Source: a virus
DNA: 64,000 nt
Virus record (IMG/VR): IMGVR_UViG_3300007511_002249
Span: 1 to 64,000 of that record
Strand: one strand, 5' to 3'
The stretch's first letter is position 1. Every line of letters starts with the position of its first letter. The position numbers and the translations under genes were made by a program. The notes under the pieces are model-generated. The model saw only the letters and a list, made by a program, of their open reading frames with translations. It did not search any database and was not told where the DNA came from. Positions 40,829 to 49,183 of the stretch are shown piece by piece.

Positions 40829-41690
40829 ATTAGAAGATCTCCCGGATCACGGGCTATCAAGAAAAGAAATTCTGAACATCCAGGCTCAAATGAATGCTTT
40901 TATAGACAAGCATGAGCACCGCTCTGTAAATTACCGGCTCGGTATGCATCAAATTAGAGACCTGGAGATTGAAAGTCATTTTCTTTTTAACCGCTGGTCA
41001 ATGACCAAAGATTTAGAAAAAAGATGGCAGTCAGTGTGGGAGAGTTCAAAAAGATTGAGAGAGATGCTTATCGAAAGCAAAGCCGGAAAAAAAGATATTA
41101 GAGTTCTTGATATCGGGTGTGGTCACTGTGCGTACTGGCCTATTCTAAGCAAATATAATGTCACAAAATTCACAGGAATAGATTTGTTTGACCTAACTAC
41201 TATAGCCAGAGTCCAGGAATCATTAGGAGGCCTGTTCGAGCCTAAGGTGGCGCAACCAGTGCTAGGGACCGTATTGAGTAGCGAGAATATCGGCCTATTT
41301 GAGGTAGACAAAGTCTTCGATAAAAATCTTCGAATTCCTGAAAGCGCCGAAGTATCAAACTATTTTGCTGCAATTCTGATGGTATGCGCAACATCCGTCG
41401 GCGCCTTAAGCGCATTAAACAACTTAGATCTTACTCACAAGCTGATCAAAAATATGTTACCTGATGCTAGCACTCGTCTTTTAATGTCGAAGGCTGAGAA
41501 TTTTGAGGCTATGCTAGGAGAAGATGAAAAATTTGATATCATCATGTGCGCCGGCGCCCATCCAGGGAAACCAATTCCCGGTGAAGGTGGAGGTGGCAAA
41601 AACATAGGAGTGCCGCCAGATCTTCTTGATAAAATAGCAGCAAAGCACTTAGCCTCCGGAGGTGCAGTAGCACATGTGCATAATGTTTAG
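40821..41690 (+). CDS. SAM-dependent methyltransferase-like protein, 289 aa
   Basis: VLDIGCGHCAYWPIL (about 94-108) is a strong SAM-binding motif I, followed by FTGIDLFD as the acidic motif II. The rest is unusual: a long segment with KVAQPVLGTVLSSENIGLFEV and a C-terminal GEGGGGKNIGVPPDLLD loop (about 255-271). It may be a methyltransferase with an extra C-terminal domain or an inactive relative. It precedes neuB by 9 nt. Confidence 0.65.
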   Translation: MSELEDLPDHGLSRKEILNIQAQMNAFIDKHEHRSVNYRLGMHQIRDLEIESHFLFNRWSMTKDLEKRWQSVWESSKRLREMLIESKAGKKDIRVLDIGCGHCAYWPILSKYNVTKFTGIDLFDLTTIARVQESLGGLFEPKVAQPVLGTVLSSENIGLFEVDKVFDKNLRIPESAEVSNYFAAILMVCATSVGALSALNNLDLTHKLIKNMLPDASTRLLMSKAENFEAMLGEDEKFDIIMCAGAHPGKPIPGEGGGGKNIGVPPDLLDKIAAKHLASGGAVAHVHNV

Positions 41691-41699
41691 GATACATCA

Positions 41700-42773
41700 A
41701 TGAATGAATTAGATTTTCTGTGGGAAAAAATAAGATCAGGGAAACCTTTTTTCATCGCAGAGGCAGGGGTAAATCACTTAGGGTCTCTTGATCTCGGTGA
41801 GCGCCTTATTAAGGAAGCCGCAATGGCAGGAGCTCACGCAATAAAGTTCCAGTCATATAAGGCAGCAAATCTCTGTACGAAAGATGCGCCTAGATTCTGG
41901 GACTGGGAAGGCGAGCTCGAAGAGGATGGATCACAATTTGATTCTTACTCTCATTTAGATTCTTTCGGGGAAGCTGAGCATGCTGAACTAAAGAGAATGT
42001 GCGATGAGTATGACATTGAGTTTATGTCTACTCCGTTTGATGATGAAGCTACAGACTACTTAGATAGAGTCGGCATCAATGCTTATAAGATTGCATCATG
42101 TGATGTTACCAATCACCCCCTTTTAAAGCATGTGGGATCGAAGAAAAAGATTGTAATGCTATCCACGGGAGCGGCTAGCTTACAGGACATAGAAGAAGCA
42201 GTTGAAGTTCTAGAAGAAGCAGGAACAGACAAGATTGTTATTATGCACTGCAATCTAAAGTATCCTACTGATCCTGATCAAATAAACCTGTCAATGATCA
42301 AGTCAATTCAGGAAAAGTTCGGGGAAAAATATGCATACGGACTTTCAGATCATACTATGACTGTTGAGACGCCTGCATTCAGCCTTATGCTCGGTGCAAA
42401 CGTAGTCGAAAAACACTACACTGTAGACAAGACGCTCGATAAAAGCGCCGACCATTGGCTTTCTGTGGATCCAGCCCAAGTTAAAGAAATTGTTCGTCTT
42501 ATGGACCTGTCACATGTAATGATGGGTACATCTGAAGTTAAAGAATGTACTGAAAGTGAAGAGCGCGCCAAAATGTATGCTCGAAGAAGCGTCGTATCTC
42601 TAAAGCCCATTAAGGCCGGAGAAGCTTTCACATCTGATAATATTGGGTGCAAGCGACCGGGCACTGGGATATCACCAAAGATGTTTGATAAGATTTTAGG
42701 TACTACTGCAGCGCAAGACATTAAAGATGACACTCTTTTGACAACTGACGATTTGACAGAGCTAGGAAAATAA
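41700..42773 (+). CDS. neuB: N-acetylneuraminate/nonulosonate synthase (NeuB), 357 aa
   Basis: Full-length NeuB: FFIAEAGVNHLGSLDLG (18-34), AHAIKFQSYKAANLCTKDAPRFWDW (about 45-69), STPFDDEATDYLDRVG, YKIASCDV, GLSDHTMT (about 215-222) and, at the C-terminus, the SAF/antifreeze-like domain RRSVVSLKPIKAGEAF...KRPGTGISP. It condenses phosphoenolpyruvate with a hexosamine (ManNAc or a bacillosamine-type sugar) to give a nine-carbon nonulosonic acid. No clear UDP-GlcNAc 2-epimerase (NeuC) is seen, so the first sugar may come from the host or from another gene. Confidence 0.92.
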   Translation: MNELDFLWEKIRSGKPFFIAEAGVNHLGSLDLGERLIKEAAMAGAHAIKFQSYKAANLCTKDAPRFWDWEGELEEDGSQFDSYSHLDSFGEAEHAELKRMCDEYDIEFMSTPFDDEATDYLDRVGINAYKIASCDVTNHPLLKHVGSKKKIVMLSTGAASLQDIEEAVEVLEEAGTDKIVIMHCNLKYPTDPDQINLSMIKSIQEKFGEKYAYGLSDHTMTVETPAFSLMLGANVVEKHYTVDKTLDKSADHWLSVDPAQVKEIVRLMDLSHVMMGTSEVKECTESEERAKMYARRSVVSLKPIKAGEAFTSDNIGCKRPGTGISPKMFDKILGTTAAQDIKDDTLLTTDDLTELGK

Positions 42774-42774
42774 T

Positions 42775-43632
42775 ATGAAGATTGGTATTTGCGGCCAAGG
42801 TTTTGTAGGAACTGCTGTTCGAGAGGGCATGAGAGATTTTTTTGATCTTGCCACTTATGACAAGTTTAAAGCGGAGGACTTTGCAGTCGAGAGCCTTGCA
42901 GTGCTTGCTCGAGACTGTGAGGTTATTTTTGTTTGCTTGCCAACACCGATGAGAAAGTCAGGTGAGTGCGACACAAGAATAGTCGAAGGTGTTGTAAAAG
43001 AGATCGATGAGATTTGTGGAGCAAATAATCTTGAAAATCGCGTAGCTGTGATCAAGTCAACTATTCCGCCAGGCACTACAGCAGGTCTCAACAAAGTAGT
43101 AAAAAACATCCAGGTTGTTTTTAATCCAGAGTTTTTGACAGAAGCCAATGCAATCAACGATTACAAGAATCAGACCAGAATTATTTTAGGTGGCCCAAGA
43201 CCTGGAACTTCGAAAATGAAGACAATATTTGCGAAGGCTTTTCCTAACGCATCGATCATTAAGACGGGATCCAATACTGCCGAGATGGTTAAATACTTTA
43301 CTAACTGCTTTCTTGCCACCAAAGTTAGCTTTTCTAATGAGCTACGTCAGATTTGCGAGAAGTCTAAAGTTGATTATGACAAGGTCGTAGAATACGGTCT
43401 TTACGACCCGAGAATAGGGAAGTCTCACTTTTCATCTCCTGGCCCAGATGGCTCATACGGTTTCGGAGGTCACTGCTTTCCAAAAGATATCAATGCCTTA
43501 ATGTTTCTTGCAAGAGAAAAAGGCATCGATCCCAGTGTATTGCAAGCTGTCTGGGCTAAAAATCTTGAGGTAAGATCCCCTGAGCATCGTGATTGGGAAG
43601 CAATGTCTGGTAGAGCGGTGTCGGAGGATTAA
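42775..43632 (+). CDS. UDP-sugar/GDP-mannose dehydrogenase family protein, 285 aa
   Basis: NAD-binding GICGQGFVGTAV (3-14), VCLPTPM (53-59), IKSTIPPGTT (93-102), VFNPEFLTEANAINDY (115-130) and the catalytic GGHCFPKDIN (241-250, Cys244) follow the UDP-glucose dehydrogenase order. The C-terminal UDP-binding domain is missing (285 versus about 430 residues), and GGxCFPKD is the active-site cysteine motif. A short form may need a partner or may act on a different nucleotide-sugar. It overlaps the epimerase gene by 1 nt. Confidence 0.82.
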   Translation: MKIGICGQGFVGTAVREGMRDFFDLATYDKFKAEDFAVESLAVLARDCEVIFVCLPTPMRKSGECDTRIVEGVVKEIDEICGANNLENRVAVIKSTIPPGTTAGLNKVVKNIQVVFNPEFLTEANAINDYKNQTRIILGGPRPGTSKMKTIFAKAFPNASIIKTGSNTAEMVKYFTNCFLATKVSFSNELRQICEKSKVDYDKVVEYGLYDPRIGKSHFSSPGPDGSYGFGGHCFPKDINALMFLAREKGIDPSVLQAVWAKNLEVRSPEHRDWEAMSGRAVSED

Positions 43633-44513
43633 TGAAAGCTCTGGTTACCGGCGGCTGCGGATTTATCGGTTCTCACATAGTCGAAGAACTCCTGTCCATG
43701 GGCAATAGGGTTATCGTGATTGATGATGAGTCTGCTAACGAGAATCATAATTTCTATAAGTTCGATGGCGCAGAATATCATAAGCTTGATATCTGTGATG
43801 ATACCACGTCAAGTCTTTACGAAGGAGTGGATGTCGTGTTTCATCTTGCAGCAAGATCAAGGATTCAGCCGACCATCGACGATCCTTCAGGAGCATTTGA
43901 TGTTAATGTTCTCGGAACATCTCGGGTTCTTAATCATGCTAAAAATGGAGGCGTTAAAAAGGTAATCTACTCTAGTAGCTCTTCTTGCTATGGTCACAAG
44001 AATAAGCCTCCGCACCACGAGGAGATGACACCTGACTGTCTTACACCTTACTCTCTTTCAAAGAAGCAGGGTGAAGAGCTCTGCAAGATGTTCTCAGACC
44101 TATACGGTTTAAGCACAATAACATTACGCTATTTTAATGTGTATGGTCCAAGGGAGCCGTTGAAAGGCCAATACGCCCCTGTTGTAGGCCTTTTCAAGCG
44201 CATGAAAGAAACAGGTGAGAAGCTAACCATTGTAGGAGATGGTGAACAGCGAAGAGATTTTACGTACATTAAAGATGTCGTTCGAGCTAACATCATGTCT
44301 GCAGACTCCAAAGTTCATCATGGTCTCTTCAATATTGGTACAGGTAGAAACTACTCCATTAATCAGGTAGCAGATCTTGTCGGAGGAGAGAAGTCTTACA
44401 TTCCTTCTCGATCTGGTGAAGCCCGCGAGACTATGGCTGATATCTCCAAGGCCACGCAAATCCTAGGGTGGTCACCTAGCCACCGATTAGAAGATACTGT
44501 ACTTTCTTATTAG
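43632..44513 (+). CDS. NAD-dependent UDP-sugar epimerase/dehydratase, 293 aa
   Basis: Extended SDR: TGGCGFIGSHIVEEL (6-20), FHLAARSRI (about 75-83), SSSSCYG (115-121), catalytic YSLSK (136-140) and LRYFNVYGPRE (162-172). It resembles UDP-glucose 4-epimerase/WbpP-type enzymes. With the dehydrogenase just upstream, one sugar could be oxidised to a uronic acid and epimerised. Shorter than full UDP-Glc 4-epimerases (about 310-340 aa), yet the active-site motifs are complete. Last gene before a break in the overlapping chain. Confidence 0.88.
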   Translation: MKALVTGGCGFIGSHIVEELLSMGNRVIVIDDESANENHNFYKFDGAEYHKLDICDDTTSSLYEGVDVVFHLAARSRIQPTIDDPSGAFDVNVLGTSRVLNHAKNGGVKKVIYSSSSSCYGHKNKPPHHEEMTPDCLTPYSLSKKQGEELCKMFSDLYGLSTITLRYFNVYGPREPLKGQYAPVVGLFKRMKETGEKLTIVGDGEQRRDFTYIKDVVRANIMSADSKVHHGLFNIGTGRNYSINQVADLVGGEKSYIPSRSGEARETMADISKATQILGWSPSHRLEDTVLSY

Positions 44514-44525
44514 TTGGTATACTAT
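44508..44525 (+). promoter_or_regulatory. Promoter-like TATTAGT..GTATACTAT element
   Basis: TATTAGTTGGTATACTAT ends 6 nt before the ATG of the nuclease gene and resembles the elements at 12657 and 45371. If TATACT is the -10, the transcript would be almost leaderless, which is compatible with the absence of a clear ribosome-binding site. Confidence 0.4.
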
Positions 44526-44531
44526 TAGAAT

Positions 44532-45356
44532 ATGATATTCCCTACCGGTAAACCCCATATCTCATTTTCTGAGCTCTTTGCTTGGAAAGAATGCCCGTAT
44601 CGGCATAAACTTTTACATATTGACAAGCTCGGTTCTTTTGAGCCCTCACCCTATCTTGGTTTTGGAACCGGTGTTCATGCTTCTTGCGAAGAGTATATCG
44701 AATCTAGAGAGATGAATAAGGAGTTAGCTTTCAAGGAGATCGACGATTACTGGGATGAGAATCAAGAGGGGATCACAGCCTATATTAAGGCCAACGGTTT
44801 TTGTAAGTATTCACCTGAGCGTGAGCAGTGGAAGCAGATAGCCTCTGACATTCTCGACGATGTCCCTGGTTTCTTAGACGAGACTTTTCCTGGGTGGAAA
44901 GGTGTTCAAGCTGAGGAAGACCTCTACGAATCAATCCAGAATGATGAGATGCAGTTCAAGGGTTTCATCGATGCAGTTATCATCAATAAGAATAAGAAGG
45001 GACAGCCAAAGATATGGCTCCTTGACTGGAAAACTGCCGGCTGGGGATGGAGACCTCAAAAGAAGCAGGATTTTAATTACCAAATGCAGCTTCTTCTTTA
45101 CAAGCACTTTTGGTCTGAGAAACACAATGTCAATCCCAAAGATGTAAAGATAGGCTTTGTCCTCCTCAAGAGAGACGGGAAGAACGGAAAGCGCTGCGAG
45201 CTGGTTGAAGTTTCTGGTTCTGAGGCTAAGCTAGAGAAGGCAACCAAGGTTGTAAGATCCATGCTCGCTGCAGTGCGCAAGGGCTTCTTTCCAAAAAATT
45301 ACAGTGCATGCCGATGGTGTGAGTTTAAAGGTACGGAGCACTGTAGCGGTTCTTGA
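44532..45356 (+). CDS. RecB/Cas4-like PD-(D/E)XK nuclease with iron-sulphur cysteines, 274 aa
   Basis: FSELFAWKECPYRHKLL (12-28) is the typical opening of AddB/Cas4/RecB-type nucleases. FGTGVHASCEEYI holds the motif His. The active site is GFIDAVIINKNKKG (Asp) and IWLLDWKTAGWGW (D-x-K, motif III). C21, C260, C263 and C271 form a likely [4Fe-4S] staple as in AddB and Cas4. Single-strand exonuclease activity in DNA processing or recombination is expected. It interrupts the glycan cluster and has its own promoter-like element, so it may be a later insertion. Confidence 0.85.
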   Translation: MIFPTGKPHISFSELFAWKECPYRHKLLHIDKLGSFEPSPYLGFGTGVHASCEEYIESREMNKELAFKEIDDYWDENQEGITAYIKANGFCKYSPEREQWKQIASDILDDVPGFLDETFPGWKGVQAEEDLYESIQNDEMQFKGFIDAVIINKNKKGQPKIWLLDWKTAGWGWRPQKKQDFNYQMQLLLYKHFWSEKHNVNPKDVKIGFVLLKRDGKNGKRCELVEVSGSEAKLEKATKVVRSMLAAVRKGFFPKNYSACRWCEFKGTEHCSGS

Positions 45357-45370
45357 TTTTTTATAAAAAT

Positions 45371-45391
45371 TAATAGTGTGTGTATGATAAT
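45371..45391 (+). promoter_or_regulatory. Promoter-like TAATAGTGTGTGTATGATAAT element
   Basis: The third copy of the TA(T/A)TAGT...GTAT type element, in the 54-nt gap before the GT4 gene at 45411. TATGATAAT provides a -10-like box; GAGGACTAG (45402-45410) is the ribosome-binding site. Confidence 0.45.
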
Positions 45392-45410
45392 ACGCAACCC
45401 TGAGGACTAG

Positions 45411-46676
45411 ATGAAAAAGAAGAAAATTCTATTGTTGAGCGATCACTTATTAAGCACGTCAGGTGTTGGGTGTCAATCTAGGTTTTTATCGCTTGGGCTA
45501 GCCCAAAAGGGTGATTGGACAATCAGGCAACTCGGTGCTGCCATTAAGCACGAAAGTTATGACATGGCACAACCCCACCCGGATATCTTAATTAAGCCCG
45601 TCGACGGTTTCGGCAACAGAGACATGATTCGACAGCTTTTGGCAGTTGAAAAGCCAGATGTGCTTCTGCTTTTCACAGATCCGCGATTTTTTGTCTGGAT
45701 TTGGCAGATGGAAGATGAGATACATCAGGTTTGTCCCATCGCATATTGGCATGTGTGGGATAACGATCCATATCCGGAGTTTAATAATGTGTTCTACCAG
45801 TCAACAGATCTTATTAACTGCCACTCCTACAAGACTTATGAGCTTGTTAGTCAGAGACACCCGACAAAAACTAATTTTATACCTCATGCTCTTCCGGAAG
45901 ACATTTACTTTCCTATGAAACCCGAGGAGGTTAAGTCAAATAAAAAGCTTCTTTTAGGTGAAGATAGACTAGATCACTTTACTGGAATCTGGATTAATCG
46001 AAACGCTAAGCGCAAAAGACCGAATGATGTCTTGATGTCTTGGAAGATGTTTTTAGATGACCTGGAAAAAAAGCACGGTCATAGAAATGCAACTTTGATC
46101 ATGCACACTGACCCTTTTGATCAAGAGGGCCCAAATCTACAGAGCACAATGGAGCTACTTGGTATTGTAGATAACGTCTCTATATCAGCGCAGAGGATAG
46201 ACTTTAATCAAATGAATGTCCTTCATAACATATCTGATTTCTGTGTCAATATTGCTCTGAATGAAGGATTTGGGTTAACCACCCTAGAATCAATGCAGTG
46301 TGGAAAACCGATAATCGCACTTAAGACAGGAGGCCTAACAAGGCAGGTAGTAGATCATAGAGATGGATCTGAGAACGGAATAGCGCTAGATCCTGATGTT
46401 AGATCTCTTGTGGGGAGTCAAATGGTCCCCTATATTTACGAAGACTACTGCAAAAATGAAAGTACTTCTGAGGCTTTTATGAAGATGTATGAGCTCGGAC
46501 CAGAAGGTAGAAAGAAACTAGGGCAAAAAGCTAGAGAATATGTGCTGTCAGAATTCAAGCTTGAAAAGACTGTTGATTTGTGGGATGAGAGCTTAACAAA
46601 GCTCATCGAAGACTGGAAAAATGACAGGGAAAAAATCTATAAACCCTGGAGAATGAAAGAGATGTCAGGAAAATGA
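45411..46676 (+). CDS. GT4 family glycosyltransferase, 421 aa
   Basis: GT-B enzyme: KILLLSDHLLSTSGVGCQSRF (about 4-24), IWINRNAKRKRPNDVL (about 190-205), and ALNEGFGLTTLESMQCGKPIIALKTGGLTRQVVDH (about 281-316), which contains the E-x7-E motif of retaining transferases. Full length. Begins a second, short run of glycan genes. The next gene begins within its stop codon. Confidence 0.9.
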   Translation: MKKKKILLLSDHLLSTSGVGCQSRFLSLGLAQKGDWTIRQLGAAIKHESYDMAQPHPDILIKPVDGFGNRDMIRQLLAVEKPDVLLLFTDPRFFVWIWQMEDEIHQVCPIAYWHVWDNDPYPEFNNVFYQSTDLINCHSYKTYELVSQRHPTKTNFIPHALPEDIYFPMKPEEVKSNKKLLLGEDRLDHFTGIWINRNAKRKRPNDVLMSWKMFLDDLEKKHGHRNATLIMHTDPFDQEGPNLQSTMELLGIVDNVSISAQRIDFNQMNVLHNISDFCVNIALNEGFGLTTLESMQCGKPIIALKTGGLTRQVVDHRDGSENGIALDPDVRSLVGSQMVPYIYEDYCKNESTSEAFMKMYELGPEGRKKLGQKAREYVLSEFKLEKTVDLWDESLTKLIEDWKNDREKIYKPWRMKEMSGK

Positions 46677-47839
46677 GAAAAGTTGTTTTAAGAGCACCTG
46701 TTCTTACACAAAGTGGATACGGAGTTCACAGCAGGCAAGTGGCACGCTGGCTCATCGGCTTAGCAGAAACTAACCAGATCAACTTGACAATTCAATGCGT
46801 GCCCTGGGGTGATACTACGTGGTTTACTAATGGCGATGCACTTGAGGGATTAATTAATAAGATTTTCAAATATTCGGGAGGAGAGGTTCAAGATGCCGAC
46901 GTTTCCTTCCAAGTGATTCTTCCAAATGAGTGGCAAAATATTGCCAAGTATAATGTGGGAATAACTGCAGGAATAGAGACAGATAGGTGTCATCCCAGCT
47001 GGATAAACGCAGTAAACTCTATGCACGCTGTAGTAGTACCGTCAGAGCATGCCAAGAAATGCTTTACAAATACGGGAAGAATAAACAAGGATATTATTGT
47101 TATTCCTGAGTCTTTCCCGGATGTTCTCACCCAAGAACCAGATCTTGAAAAATTTGACTTTAACACCGACTTCAATTTTCTTGTTTTCGGGCAGCTTACA
47201 GCCATGAATTTTCAAGATGATAGAAAAAATATTTTCAACACGCTTAAGGTTCTGGTCAATACTTTCAAAGATAAGGAAGATGTCGGGATTATTCTAAAGT
47301 CTAATGTAGGTCGATCTACAATCATGGATTTTAAGCAAATTCAGGGAGTTTTGACTGCACTCTTAAAATCTATAGGGCACAAAGGAAGTCCAAAAGTTTA
47401 TCTCTTGCATGGAAATATGTCTGATGACGATCTACGTGATCTTTATAAGCACCCGAAAGTTAAAGCCCTTGTAACGATGACAAGAGGAGAAGGCTTTGGC
47501 CTACCGATCTTAGAATCAGCTGCATGCGGAGTTCCTGTCGCCGCCACACGCTGGTCAGCCCATACTGATTACATGAAAAGAGATTCTTATTTGAATATCA
47601 AATACGATCTTGTAGAGGTTAGCGATTCCAGAGTTGACGGTAATCTGTTTATCAAGGGAATGAAGTGGGCAGAAGCAAGTGAAAAATCTGCATCTGAGGA
47701 GTTAGAAAAGCTTTATAAGTATTATTCTGTTTATGATAAAAGAGCTCGTGCACACCAGGAGGTAATCCTTGAAAGTCACAGCTTTGATTCGATTCAGGGC
47801 AAATACCAAGAGCATTTTTATAAGCTACTATGTTCATAG
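46673..47839 (+). CDS. GT4 family glycosyltransferase, 388 aa
   Basis: Begins MRKVVLRAPVLTQSGYGVHS. Middle: LVFGQLTAMNFQDDRKNIFN. Signature region: MTRGEGFGLPILESAACGVPVAATRWSAHTDYM (about 267-299) with both glutamates. The sequence SAHTDYM replaces the more usual G-G. It overlaps the next gene by 10 nt, linking the glycan block to the transcription/structural block. Confidence 0.9.
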   Translation: MRKVVLRAPVLTQSGYGVHSRQVARWLIGLAETNQINLTIQCVPWGDTTWFTNGDALEGLINKIFKYSGGEVQDADVSFQVILPNEWQNIAKYNVGITAGIETDRCHPSWINAVNSMHAVVVPSEHAKKCFTNTGRINKDIIVIPESFPDVLTQEPDLEKFDFNTDFNFLVFGQLTAMNFQDDRKNIFNTLKVLVNTFKDKEDVGIILKSNVGRSTIMDFKQIQGVLTALLKSIGHKGSPKVYLLHGNMSDDDLRDLYKHPKVKALVTMTRGEGFGLPILESAACGVPVAATRWSAHTDYMKRDSYLNIKYDLVEVSDSRVDGNLFIKGMKWAEASEKSASEELEKLYKYYSVYDKRARAHQEVILESHSFDSIQGKYQEHFYKLLCS

Positions 47840-48111
47840 GCCTGATTACATTAAGTATAATATGCGCCATCCAGTTCTTTTTTATAGTTAGATTTGCAAG
47901 AGCTGTATTTCAATTTGAAGACAGGATCGAGATCGCGCTAGATAAGATAGATGAGTCTTACAGCGTAATTAGTGAGATATTAGAGCGACCTCTTTTTTTT
48001 GACAGTCCTGAAATTAGAGAAGTTCATAGGCAGATTGGCATGGTCAACACCTATTTACTGAGTGTCGCAAGCGACTTGGCTAATGTTGAAGTCGATCAAG
48101 AAGAGGAATGA
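47830..48111 (+). CDS. Small single-pass membrane protein, 93 aa
   Basis: Residues 1-22 (MFIGLITLSIICAIQFFFIV) form a transmembrane helix that could equally be an uncleaved signal. The rest is helical and charged, with a coiled-coil look (FEDRIEIALDKIDESYSVISEILE) and an acidic end. Position before the sigma factor gene (3-nt gap) suggests co-expression. No family is recognised. Confidence 0.6.
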   Translation: MFIGLITLSIICAIQFFFIVRFARAVFQFEDRIEIALDKIDESYSVISEILERPLFFDSPEIREVHRQIGMVNTYLLSVASDLANVEVDQEEE

Positions 48112-48114
48112 GAT

Positions 48115-48882
48115 TTGACAACTACCAAAAAAGGCAAAGGTAAGCGCAGAAGAAAAAATACAGATCCCAAAGTAGCCCAAAAGAAAAAGCAGATAAAGCT
48201 GTATTTTAATGAAGGTACGCAGAAAGCAATAGAAGAATTCCAGGCGGCAGAAACTGATGAAGAAAAAAATAAGATCTACACTGAGTCTATTCTTCCGGCA
48301 TTTGACAAGCTTTCAGAAAACTTAATCTTCATTCATAAGTTCACATCACTTCATGAATCTTACGAGGATTTAAAAAATGACTGCGTTACTTTTCTATATG
48401 AGACGCTTTATAAGTTTGATCCATCGAGAGGGACAAAGGCGTTTTCATATTTTAATGTCGTTGCAAAGAATTTTTTGATTATTAAGTCTAAGCAGAAGAC
48501 AGCTTTTTTAAGGAGAAGCGTAAGTATAGAAGATGAAAGAATGTTTTCTGCGGGAGAAAGGCACTCTTACCAAGAAAAAAATGTAGTCGATAGTCCCGTA
48601 GCATCTCTGGTAAAAGAAGATGATCTTAGGCTGATATTTGGTATGCTTAAGCACCTCACAGGAGAGGCGAGAACTGACAATGAAAAAGCTTGCATCAACG
48701 CAATCACTACGCTGTTTGAAAACGCAAATGATCTAGAGTTTCTAAATAAGCGTGCAGTTTTTGTCTATCTTAGAGAGATGAGCGGACTATCACCTAAACA
48801 GCTTACGACTACGATATCCAACCTTAAGAAAAAATATAGAGCATTGAAAGAAAACGATGAGTTCAGAATCTTCTTCGAATGA
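48115..48882 (+). CDS. 55: Late sigma factor, T4 gp55-like, 255 aa
   Basis: Start TTG 48115. The N-terminal 35 residues are a basic tail. Sigma region 2 is visible at about 74-125: ENLIFIHKFTSLHESYEDLKNDCVTFL..., YKFDPSRGTKAFSYFNVVAKNFLI, where the W/Y-F-D-P-x-x-G-x-x-F-x-x-Y segment is typical of gp55-like sigma factors in large T4-related phages. A canonical region 4 is not obvious, as in gp55. It would direct host RNA polymerase to phage late promoters. It overlaps the next gene by 26 nt. Confidence 0.82.
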   Translation: MTTTKKGKGKRRRKNTDPKVAQKKKQIKLYFNEGTQKAIEEFQAAETDEEKNKIYTESILPAFDKLSENLIFIHKFTSLHESYEDLKNDCVTFLYETLYKFDPSRGTKAFSYFNVVAKNFLIIKSKQKTAFLRRSVSIEDERMFSAGERHSYQEKNVVDSPVASLVKEDDLRLIFGMLKHLTGEARTDNEKACINAITTLFENANDLEFLNKRAVFVYLREMSGLSPKQLTTTISNLKKKYRALKENDEFRIFFE

Positions 48883-49180
48883 TCCAAAATCTAAAGAAGA
48901 GATTTGGACAGAAATATATCAGAATGCCTTCCAGGATAGGGAGAAAGCTAGTATGCTGGTTACCAATCTGTGGAAGGAAATAACAGCCGACCCGGAAAAA
49001 CATATCCTGTACGGAACTACAGTATCAAAATACCTAGAAAGAATGGCAAAGTCAAACGACCAGCTTGTTAAGCTAGCAGAGCTTATGCAAAAATCTGATA
49101 TCGTTGCTGAAGAAGAAGATATTGACTTAGACGACGTGTACAGCAAGATGGATACAGTAAAAATAAAGCCGTCAGAGTAA
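48857..49180 (+). CDS. Small acidic protein next to the late sigma factor, 107 aa
   Basis: ATG 48857 overlaps the sigma gene. The protein is acidic and helical (EEIWTEIYQNAFQDREKA..., then AELMQKSDIVAEEEDIDLDD). In T4 the small gp33 co-activator (112 aa) works with gp55; size and position here fit such a partner, but no gp33 motif can be claimed. It precedes the structural cassette by 3 nt. Confidence 0.6.
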   Translation: MSSESSSNDPKSKEEIWTEIYQNAFQDREKASMLVTNLWKEITADPEKHILYGTTVSKYLERMAKSNDQLVKLAELMQKSDIVAEEEDIDLDDVYSKMDTVKIKPSE

Positions 49181-49183
49181 ATT

